Below, in pieces: positions 23,666 through 32,220 of a stretch of DNA of 64,000 bases. Origin of the DNA: Abyssibius sp040880065 (GTDB taxonomy: Bacteria > Pseudomonadota > Alphaproteobacteria > Rhodobacterales > Rhodobacteraceae). Made by a program: the position numbers and the translations under genes. The DNA lies in the NCBI GenBank assembly GCA_040880065.1, contig JBBDJE010000057.1, positions 1 through 64,000 of the forward strand, written 5' to 3'. The notes under the pieces are model-generated. The model did not search any database and was not told where the DNA came from. It worked only from the letters and a program-made list of their open reading frames with translations. Position 1 is the stretch's first letter. Each line of letters begins with the position of its first letter.

Positions 23666-25954
23666 CTAGCTGTAAAAATCAATCTCCCGGCTCAGCGGCA
23701 TTTTGCGGATACGTTGGCCGGTGGCGGCAAAAATCGCATTGGCGAGTGCCGCCGCAGCGGGCGGTGTGCCGGGTTCGCCCGCCCCGCCCATGCGCGTTGA
23801 ATTCTCCAAAAGCTCAATGGTAATTTCGGGGCATTGCGCCATGCGCATGGCGTCAAAATCGTAGAAATTCTGCTGCTGCACCTGCCCGCCTTCAAGCGTA
23901 ATTTCCTGCCCCAAAGCCTGACTAAGCCCAAAGATCATGCCCCCCATGATTTGCGCGCGAAAGTTGGCAGGGTCGAGCACTGTGCCGGGGTCGGCCACCG
24001 CATAGGCCTTGGTCATGCGAATATTGCCAACCGTTGCATCAACCTCAACCACCTGCCCGACCCATGTGCCAAATGACAGGCAAAAAGCAAGCCCCCGCCC
24101 CATGCCAGCCGGCAAAGGCGTGGTCCAGCCAGAGATTTCGGCGAGCTTTTGCAAAACAGCGCGCCCGGGCGCAAGGCGTTCATCGCCCGCCATGAGGCCA
24201 AGGCGCATTTCAAGCGGGTCGAGGCCGGATTTGTGGGCGATTTCATCCAGAAAACTTTCATGCATGAAGCCACCGACCGAGTAACCGACCGAGCGCCAGA
24301 AGCCTACCGGCACGCCGGGCGTTGCCACATGGGCAGCATAGCGTGCATGTTTGAACCGGGTCGGCTGGTCGAATGTGCCGTCAATGATCGCACGGTCATC
24401 CATCGGGCTGGTGCCACCGGGTTTGCGGCGGGCCGCCATGCTGGCCATAATGTCGGGCGCGGCAACGGCAACATCGAGCACTTCGGGCAGTTGGCCGGGC
24501 GTGACCACGGCGCGATACCGCCCCACGGCCATGGGGCGATAGGCTCCGTGCATGGTGTCTTCCTCGCGGCTCCACGTTACCTTGATGGGGCGCGGTGCAA
24601 CTTCGGCGGCCAAAAGCGCGGCATAAACAGCGGCATCAATTTCGGCACGACGACCAAAACCCCCGCCCATTGGCAGGGTGTGGACCGTCACGTCCTCAGC
24701 CGACAGGCCCAAATGGTCGGCACAGGCTTCGGCCATCATGCCGGGGGCCTGATTGCCCATCCAAAGTGTGAGTTTTCCATCCTTGAGTTGTGCGGTGGCG
24801 TTCATCGGCTCCAGTGTGGCATGGGCCAGAAACGGCATTGAGTATTCGGCTGAAAGCACGGTTGCGGGGTTTGCATCGGCCAAAGCGGCAAGCGCATCGC
24901 CCTGCCCGCCTTTGGTGAAACTTGCCTCGCCATCCAGTGCTGCCGCAAAATGCGCATCAAGTGCTGCGCTATCGGCAGGGTAATCCGGTGCGCTCCAGTC
25001 AACATCAATAGCATTGGCACCCTGAAACGCCGCCCATGTATTGCTGGCCACAATGCCAAACCCGTTGCCAATATGCGAATTCAGCGGCACCACTTTTTCA
25101 ACACCGGCAAGCGCGAGCGCAGCACTTGCATCAAACCGCAGTGCCGTGCCACCAAAAACCGGCGACATGCGCACCGTGCCATAGAGCATGTCAGCCAGTT
25201 GCACATCTATGCCATAAATCGGTGCGCCAGTGACTTTGGAGGGGATATCGACCCGCGCCTGCGATTTGCCGAGCAGCGTCCAATCGGCCGGGCTGCGCAA
25301 TGCCGGTGCGCGCGGGATGTCTTGTGTGGCGGCCGAGGCGGCAAGCGCGCCATAGGTGAGGCTTTCGCCGGTGGCGGGGTTGGTAATACTGGCATCGGCA
25401 GTTTGCAGGCTGGCAGCATCCACCCCCCAATGCGCGGCTGCGGCCGCCAAAAGCGCATGGCGCGCGGCCGCGCCAGCTTGGCGCATTTTGACAAACCCGT
25501 CGCGCGCAGAAGACGACCCGCCGGTGATTTGCAGCGCCAGAAACTTGCCGACAACCGCCATCATATCGCGCCTGAAATTGGCCAAGGCGCCATCTTCCCA
25601 CGCCATATCGCCGCCGCCTTCTTCAATTAAGGCACCGTTATAATATGCCTTGGCCGCAGGGCCGTGCGCCACGGTGACCATGGCAAGCGGCACATCCAGC
25701 TCTTCGGCGGCCATTGCGGCCAAGGTGCTATGCACCCCCTGCCCCATTTCGGCGCGCGGCGTATAGATGGTGATGGTATTATCCGGCGCGATGGTCACGA
25801 ACGGGTTGAATATCGCCACGCCTTCGGGAAGCGTGCCACGCAGCGGGTTGGGGTAGGGTTTGCGGTAAAAGTAATAGCCCGCGCCAAGCCCGCCTGCCGC
25901 CAAAAGCCCAAGCCCCAAAGCGCCACGGCGGGTGTATTTTGCAACCTTGCCCAT
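23666..25954 (-). CDS. iorB: Molybdenum hydroxylase large subunit (isoquinoline 1-oxidoreductase beta-type)
   Basis: The 762-residue protein is a xanthine-oxidase-family molybdopterin subunit of the IorB type. It begins with a Tat-like signal-anchor (YTRRGALGLGLLAAGGLGAG), placing it outside the cytoplasmic face. Cofactor motifs are visible: PRAEMGQGVHS, MPFLAHATLEPMNATA, MGGGFGRRAEIDAA, VGFWRSVGYSVGGFMHESF, and the catalytic Glu region GGAGEPGTPPAAAALANAI. It forms a pair with the 2Fe-2S subunit immediately upstream (1-base gap). The substrate could be an N-heterocycle or an aldehyde. No cytochrome subunit is adjacent. Confidence 0.88.
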   Translation of the reverse strand: MGKVAKYTRRGALGLGLLAAGGLGAGYYFYRKPYPNPLRGTLPEGVAIFNPFVTIAPDNTITIYTPRAEMGQGVHSTLAAMAAEELDVPLAMVTVAHGPAAKAYYNGALIEEGGGDMAWEDGALANFRRDMMAVVGKFLALQITGGSSSARDGFVKMRQAGAAARHALLAAAAAHWGVDAASLQTADASITNPATGESLTYGALAASAATQDIPRAPALRSPADWTLLGKSQARVDIPSKVTGAPIYGIDVQLADMLYGTVRMSPVFGGTALRFDASAALALAGVEKVVPLNSHIGNGFGIVASNTWAAFQGANAIDVDWSAPDYPADSAALDAHFAAALDGEASFTKGGQGDALAALADANPATVLSAEYSMPFLAHATLEPMNATAQLKDGKLTLWMGNQAPGMMAEACADHLGLSAEDVTVHTLPMGGGFGRRAEIDAAVYAALLAAEVAPRPIKVTWSREEDTMHGAYRPMAVGRYRAVVTPGQLPEVLDVAVAAPDIMASMAARRKPGGTSPMDDRAIIDGTFDQPTRFKHARYAAHVATPGVPVGFWRSVGYSVGGFMHESFLDEIAHKSGLDPLEMRLGLMAGDERLAPGRAVLQKLAEISGWTTPLPAGMGRGLAFCLSFGTWVGQVVEVDATVGNIRMTKAYAVADPGTVLDPANFRAQIMGGMIFGLSQALGQEITLEGGQVQQQNFYDFDAMRMAQCPEITIELLENSTRMGGAGEPGTPPAAAALANAIFAATGQRIRKMPLSREIDFYS

Positions 25955-25955
25955 A

Positions 25956-26399
25956 TTATGCCCCCGCCGCCGATTTGATCGCCGCCTTGATACGCGGATA
26001 GGTTCCGCAGCGGCACAGGTTGGTCATGGCCGCATCGATGTCATCATCACTGGGGTTTGGCACCTGATCGAGCAGCGCCACAGCGGCCAGAATTTGCCCC
26101 GACTGGCAATAGCCGCATTGCGGCACCTGATGGTCGACCCAAGCCTGCTGCACGCGGTGCAAGCTGTCGGCTGCGCCTATCCCCTCGATTGTTGTTACGG
26201 GGCCGTAAACATCGGCGATTGGTAGCGAACAACTGCGCACAGCTTCGCCCTCGATCAGTACGGTGCAAGCCCCGCAGGCCGCCACGCCACAGCCGAATTT
26301 CGGCCCCTTGATGTCGAGCAGATCACGCAAAACCCAGAGCAGCGGCATATCATCCGGCGCATCGACCTCATATGGCGTTCCGTTTATAACAAGTTCCAT
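25956..26399 (-). CDS. iorA: [2Fe-2S] subunit of the molybdenum hydroxylase (IorA type)
   Basis: The 147-residue protein carries electrons from the molybdenum centre of IorB. Both family clusters are present: the plant-type cluster C37, C42, C45, C57 (KFGCGVAACGACTV...RSC) and the second cluster C95, C98, C129, C131 (CGYCQSGQ...CRCGTY). It has no signal peptide and so would travel across the membrane with the Tat-signal-bearing IorB. It is the first gene of the two-gene operon, divergent from ettA. Confidence 0.92.
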   Translation of the reverse strand: MELVINGTPYEVDAPDDMPLLWVLRDLLDIKGPKFGCGVAACGACTVLIEGEAVRSCSLPIADVYGPVTTIEGIGAADSLHRVQQAWVDHQVPQCGYCQSGQILAAVALLDQVPNPSDDDIDAAMTNLCRCGTYPRIKAAIKSAAGA

Positions 26400-26578
26400 A
26401 GCATCCTCGGGTTGCGCGGCGTTGTCACGACCTTAAACGTGGGGCGCGACCGATTCAAATTCAACCTTTGCCTGACGTAGGGGCAGCACGGCGCTGCTGC
26501 CATAAGCCGCCCCCCCCTTCCCTCATCGCGTTGAACAGGTTACATGAGGCCCAAACCAGCATTAACGGAAAGACGACC

Positions 26579-28234
<1,656 letters not shown>

Positions 28235-28257
28235 GTAGAGCATTCGACGTCCGGAAT

Positions 28258-28276
28258 GGTGCGCATTCATTGCGCC
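28258..28276 (+). repeat. First copy of the GGTGCGCATTCATTGCGC repeat
   Basis: This 18-19 base sequence recurs 44 bases on as the terminator stem after ettA. The first copy can still form a hairpin but lacks the T-run. Confidence 0.75.
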
Positions 28277-28301
28277 CAATTTCCAACCGCCTCACGCGTA
28301 G

Positions 28302-28327
28302 GGTGCGCATTCATTGCGCACCTTTTT
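28302..28327 (+). terminator. Rho-independent terminator after ettA
   Basis: GGTGCGCA (28302-28309) pairs perfectly with TGCGCACC (28315-28322) across a TTCAT loop, followed by TTTTT. It lies 68 bases past the ettA stop. The remaining stretch to 28465 shows no gene. Confidence 0.88.
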
Positions 28328-28465
28328 GATTTACCTGCTATCTTGGAGAGTGTCCGAAAATTGCTACTACTCGTACTTAACCGCCCCTCTCGATTGTTGT
28401 GTGTTTAGGCTCAAAGTCGCGTAGTTATCCTGAAATCACAAGGGCTTTGGCCAACCCTTGGCAAG

Positions 28466-29644
28466 CTATGAATCCAACGCCGCCCGCCCCGCCCAGCGCC
28501 CCGTCGCCAGACAGGCCGTAAGCAGATAGCCCCCTGTCGGCGCATCCCAATCCAGCATCTCGCCAGCCACGAAAACCCCCGCAAGCTTGTGAAGTTGCAA
28601 ACTGTCATCAACGGCATCACGCGCGATGCCACCGGTTGTCGAGATCGCCTGGTCCATCGGGTATGGCCCGTCAAGCACAAGCGGCAGCGCTTTGAGCAGG
28701 CGGGCAAGGGCGGCGGAATCGTTTGGCAAAGGGCGCGCAGCCTCTTGCAACAGCGCCAGTTTTGCAGCGCCAAGGTTGAGCGATTTGCGCAAGCCATTGG
28801 CAAGACTGTCGCCTTTGCGGCGCTGTTCAAGTTTTTCGATTACCCGTACAAGCGGTATGTCGGGCACCAGATCCAACTCCAGTTCACCAGTTTTGCGCAA
28901 AGCCGCGGCAAGCGGATAGATGCCGCCACCCTCGATGCCCTGCCGCGAAATCACGAACTCGCCCCGCCCATGAATTGCGCCCGCACGCAGGCCGACCGGT
29001 TTGATCGGCGTGCCAAAATGGGGCTGCATATAGCTGCTCCACGCGCGGCAAAAACCCATGTTTGAAGGCTGGAACGGGGTGATTTCAACGCCCGCTTTGG
29101 CCAGTATTTCAGCCCAGGCCCCGTTGGAACCTAGCCTCGCCCAACTGGCCCCGCCAAGCGCAAGCACGGTCGCTCCGGGTATGACGCGCAGCGGCCCCTG
29201 CGGTGTCTCGAAAGAAAATGCTTTATTTTCAAGGCCCGTCCAGCGCCAGCGCGTTCGAAACTCAACCCCAAGACCGGCGAGCCGTGCCAGCCATGCGCGC
29301 AAGATTGGCGAGGCCTTCATCGCCACCGGAAAAACGCGCCCCGAACTGCCCGTGAACAGTGGCTGGTTCAGACCGCGCGTCCAGTTCTGCACCTCGGCTA
29401 CGCCAAACTCCTGCAACATCGGGGCCAAAAACGCAGGCGGCGAATAGGCGTTGATGAACGTGCTTTCAGGCTGCTCCATGGTCAGGTTCAACCCCGTTTT
29501 TCCCGCCATGAGCAGCTTGCGGCCAAAACTTGGCATTGCATCGGCCAGCAGCACTTTGCGCCCAAGGCTGGCCGCGGTTTCAGCCGCCATAAGCCCGGCC
29601 GGGCCAGCGCCAATCACCAGAACATCCGGCTTATTCTTATCCAT
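28466..29644 (-). CDS. TIGR03862-type flavoprotein (HI0933-like NAD(P)/FAD oxidoreductase)
   Basis: The 392-residue protein has an N-terminal FAD-binding Rossmann motif (VLVIGAGPAGLMAAETAA) and the HI0933/YhiN signatures: GRKLLMAGKTGLNLT, a VLALGGASWARLGSNG segment, and a C-terminal TTGGIARDAVDDSLQL with VAGEMLDWDAPTGGYLL. Such proteins bind FAD; the reaction is unknown. TIGR03862 is the shorter proteobacterial subgroup, which fits this length and motif set. Neighbours give no functional hint. Confidence 0.85.
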   Translation of the reverse strand: MDKNKPDVLVIGAGPAGLMAAETAASLGRKVLLADAMPSFGRKLLMAGKTGLNLTMEQPESTFINAYSPPAFLAPMLQEFGVAEVQNWTRGLNQPLFTGSSGRVFPVAMKASPILRAWLARLAGLGVEFRTRWRWTGLENKAFSFETPQGPLRVIPGATVLALGGASWARLGSNGAWAEILAKAGVEITPFQPSNMGFCRAWSSYMQPHFGTPIKPVGLRAGAIHGRGEFVISRQGIEGGGIYPLAAALRKTGELELDLVPDIPLVRVIEKLEQRRKGDSLANGLRKSLNLGAAKLALLQEAARPLPNDSAALARLLKALPLVLDGPYPMDQAISTTGGIARDAVDDSLQLHKLAGVFVAGEMLDWDAPTGGYLLTACLATGRWAGRAALDS

Positions 29645-29881
29645 AGCTGCCCCGATCCTGCTTTGCTTGCTTAGGCATCAAATCTGGCCAAGTCCAGCCA
29701 AGCGCCCGCATATCGCGCCAAAATGCAATAATGCTTGCTTTTTGAGCCAAAACACCTGTAAGAATAGGCCGCTACGTTATCACTATCGACCCGCTGTCAC
29801 CTTTTCGGCGCAGTCATTCGATGTTGCACTGACTAAGCCGAGCTGCCGCATGTTGCGGGCAGGGTTAAAAGGAGACACACG

Positions 29882-30088
29882 ATGGCCACAGGCACCGTGA
29901 AATGGTTTAACGCCACCAAAGGCTTTGGCTTCATCCAGCCCGACGGCGGAAGCAAAGACGTATTCGTTCATATTTCGGCGGTCGAGCGCGCCGGCCTTTC
30001 GGGCCTGCCCGATGGCCAGAAAGTGACCTTCGATCTTGAGTCGGGTCGTGATGGCCGCCAGTCGGCGACCAACCTTTCGCTGGCATAA
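29882..30088 (+). CDS. cspA: Cold-shock protein (CspA family)
   Basis: The 68-residue CSD-fold RNA/DNA chaperone opens with TGTVKWFNATKGFGFIQP, which contains RNP1, and then has DVFVHISAVERAGL with RNP2. AAAAGGAG lies about 8 bases before ATG 29882. The 237-base region upstream to the flavoprotein gene has no ORF and probably holds a long 5' leader, as is common for cold-shock genes, though I could not identify a cold-box by eye. A strong terminator follows. Confidence 0.95.
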   Translation: MATGTVKWFNATKGFGFIQPDGGSKDVFVHISAVERAGLSGLPDGQKVTFDLESGRDGRQSATNLSLA

Positions 30089-30111
30089 GCAAGCACGCCT
30101 TTAGGCGATAG

Positions 30112-30138
30112 AGAGCGGGCATTGCCCGCTCTTTTTTT
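30112..30138 (+). terminator. Rho-independent terminator after cspA
   Basis: AGAGCGGGC (30112-30120) pairs perfectly with GCCCGCTCT (30124-30132) across an ATT loop and is followed by seven T. Confidence 0.9.
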
Positions 30139-30212
30139 ATGCGCTGAACACGTAACAAGGGCGCGCCATTTCTGACGCGCCCGGCTTCATCCTTGGAGAG
30201 GATAGCCGTGCT

Positions 30213-30917
30213 TTAGTTGCTCACCAGTTGGGATATCAGCGCGGCTTGCGAGATCGGCAGATGAACGCCCCGCGCATCGGCCCAGATATTCTCGCCGCTG
30301 ATATCAATGCAGCGACGACCGCCGAACAGATCACCCGCAGTCATGAAGCGCACCGTGCGAATGGTCATGCTTGTGTCGACCATGACACCAAGAACATCAC
30401 CGATCACAACATTGTTTTGGTCAACGGCACGCTGGCCGTCAAACACCGTTGTGTTGCCGATGATATTGCACCCCATGCCATTGTCACCACTGGCATAGCC
30501 GGAAGCTGTGCTTGCGGGGATTGTGGGTGTGCCGCCGCCCGTGCCACCGCCCGTGCCACCGTCACCACCAGTGCCACCGTCGCCTCCGGTGCCGCCGTCG
30601 CCACCTGAACCACCAGTGCTTACGCCAGCGGTAACACCGTCACCGCCAATACTGGCATCCACGCTGGTGCCACCGACGCTCGCGCCCACATCAAGCCCAC
30701 CACCGTCGCCACCTCCACCAATGGTTACAGTGGCCGTTCCGCCGAGGACGCTGACCGAAGTTTCGCCATCGCCACTATCAACATCGAGGAGCCCACCGAG
30801 CAGGCCGCCACCGGCCAGAGCCGATGTTCCCATCATCGAAACACATGCGAGTACGCATGCACCTTGAAGAAGGGTGCGACCGAAGGTTTGTGTGCTCATT
30901 ACTTTAGTATGTGCCAT
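30213..30917 (-). CDS. Secreted Gly-rich protein with a C-terminal domain of PRC-barrel-like pattern
   Basis: The 234-residue protein has a signal peptide after a short lead (MAHTKVMSTQTFGRTLLQGA to SALA), then a low-complexity Gly/Asp/Thr region of repeats such as GGDGGTG and GGGTGGGTP (about residues 95-130). A structured C-terminal domain of about 95 residues follows, with VVIGDVLGVMVDTSMTIRTV, two Cys (GMGCN and RRCID), and alternating hydrophobic strands. The domain resembles a PRC-barrel only in pattern. ATG 30917 has AAGGA 7 bases upstream; ATG 30899 is an alternative. It is divergent from the PepSY-like and membrane-LuxR genes. Function unknown; a cell-surface role is inferred. Confidence 0.75.
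   Translation of the reverse strand: MAHTKVMSTQTFGRTLLQGACVLACVSMMGTSALAGGGLLGGLLDVDSGDGETSVSVLGGTATVTIGGGGDGGGLDVGASVGGTSVDASIGGDGVTAGVSTGGSGGDGGTGGDGGTGGDGGTGGGTGGGTPTIPASTASGYASGDNGMGCNIIGNTTVFDGQRAVDQNNVVIGDVLGVMVDTSMTIRTVRFMTAGDLFGGRRCIDISGENIWADARGVHLPISQAALISQLVSN
30531..30613. repeat. Tandem 12-15 base repeats encoding the Gly-rich linker
   Basis: Units of the form CCACCGTCGCC and CCGCCCGTGCC repeat about six times. They code GGDGGTG blocks on the minus strand. Such repeats can change copy number by slippage in multiples of three. Confidence 0.75.
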
Positions 30918-31199
30918 TTGAATTTCCTTTCATGTGTTTCCGAAGCGACTTAGTTTTTGAGACGATTTTTGCGCCCTGTGACGCTTCGTCGTTAATTCGC
31001 ATTCGCCTTATGAATGCAGGCTACCACCTGGACGGAAGATTATGTTATAGTCCTACAGTACTACGCACGATAATTGCGACCATAGTGTGACGGCAATCGT
31101 TAAAGTTGTGTTATTTTGAAATTCTAACCTGTGCCGCCTTTTTTCAGGCATAAATCCAATAAAAATAGGGGCTTACGTATACGCCGCAGACAGTGGATA

Positions 31200-31577
31200 A
31201 TGTTGATTGAAAGGATGATGCCGAACGATGACCAGACTGCCATGTTCATGAAATACCTGTTGCACCGCCCTGCGAAACGCTTGGCTATCATGCCGATTGT
31301 TTATGCGCATATATTGGCTTTTGCACTCTACCCTGCATATTCCGCAGCGCAAACGAATCGTGGTTTGGTTGAAATCACCACGAATGAAGCACTGCCCGAC
31401 GCGCGCTACATCGAGATCATTGAATCGCTCGGTGCCGCCGGGTTTTTAATTGAACGCATTAATCACACATGGCTCAACCGCATTCGCATTGTTGCTGTCA
31501 ATGACCGCATCCGCCGCGAAATCGTAATTTCACAATCAACAGGGCAGGTTCTGCGCGATGTAGCCTATCCGCGCTGA
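31200..31577 (+). CDS. Small exported PepSY-like protein
   Basis: From the ATG at 31200 this gives 125 residues. A hydrophobic segment (RLAIMPIVYAHILAFALYPA) ending in YSAAQ looks like a signal peptide. The mature part ends RIRREIVISQSTGQVLRDVA, the strand-turn pattern of PepSY domains, which often bind or inhibit periplasmic partners. The start is uncertain: ATGs at 31200, 31215, 31218, 31242 and 31248 are all in frame and none has a good ribosome site. It is 40 bases before the membrane LuxR gene, so the two are probably one unit. Confidence 0.6.
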   Translation: MLIERMMPNDDQTAMFMKYLLHRPAKRLAIMPIVYAHILAFALYPAYSAAQTNRGLVEITTNEALPDARYIEIIESLGAAGFLIERINHTWLNRIRIVAVNDRIRREIVISQSTGQVLRDVAYPR

Positions 31578-31617
31578 GCGCCATATTTACGCAACAACAT
31601 TTAACCAGGAATACCCT

Positions 31618-32172
31618 ATGACGACCAGAAAGCGTCCCATTCAATACCGCAGCGTCATCAAAGTCATTCTGGTTTTTCAGGTCCTGTGCACATCGCTGTT
31701 TTTGTTCAAGGTAGTTGCCGACCTTTTTGCCATTCCGCTATATTTCGTGCCTTGGAGCGCGCTTGAAAGCGTTGAGATCCTGTCGACCTTCGGGATGTTG
31801 ATTGGTGTTTTCACCAGCTTCTGGCTGATCTCGCTGATGGAAAAGCGCAGTTCGCAGGTTGAAGAACGCGTGCGCGCGGCCTCGGGCGATTTTCACAACT
31901 ATATTCAGGTCCAGTTCAACGCATGGCAATTGACACCGACCGAGAAAATTGTGGCCACGCTGGTCATCAAGGGGTTTTCCAACCACGAAATCGCCGACCT
32001 GCGCGGCACGAGTGAATCGACCGTAAAATCGCAGCTGACCTCGATCTTCAAGAAATCAAACATGTCTACACGCCAGCAGCTTGTTTCCTGGGTGGTGGAA
32101 GATCTCGTCGAAAAGTTACCAACCGAACACCAGAACCGCCTTGATACGGCCAACGGTGCGCAGCCCGCATAA
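31618..32172 (+). CDS. Membrane-embedded LuxR-type HTH regulator
   Basis: The 184-residue protein has two predicted membrane helices (about residues 14-37 and 49-71) joined by a very short periplasmic loop, a linker with coiled-coil character (LMEKRSSQVEERVRAASGDF), and a C-terminal LuxR/GerE HTH: LTPTEKIVATLVIKGFSNHE, then IADLRGTSESTVKSQLTSIF. No receiver, PAS or autoinducer domain is visible, so sensing probably occurs through the membrane helices or a partner. It follows the PepSY-like gene and faces away from the Gly-rich secreted gene; the three may form a surface-sensing module. AGGA lies 8 bases before the ATG. Confidence 0.82.
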   Translation: MTTRKRPIQYRSVIKVILVFQVLCTSLFLFKVVADLFAIPLYFVPWSALESVEILSTFGMLIGVFTSFWLISLMEKRSSQVEERVRAASGDFHNYIQVQFNAWQLTPTEKIVATLVIKGFSNHEIADLRGTSESTVKSQLTSIFKKSNMSTRQQLVSWVVEDLVEKLPTEHQNRLDTANGAQPA

Positions 32173-32220
32173 ACGAAATAGTGCCTGGAAGCGCCGCGGG
32201 GTTATCTCAAGGTTGCGCGC

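Noticed and set aside
22337..23800. 487-codon plus-strand open frame
   Set aside because: It runs antisense across the GST, PaiB-like and iorB 3' genes, has Arg/His/Gly-rich shadow composition and no domain match. Long antisense frames are normal at this GC content.
30531..30613. Possible CRISPR-like repeats
   Set aside because: Short in-frame units code Gly/Asp/Thr, with no spacers and no cas genes.
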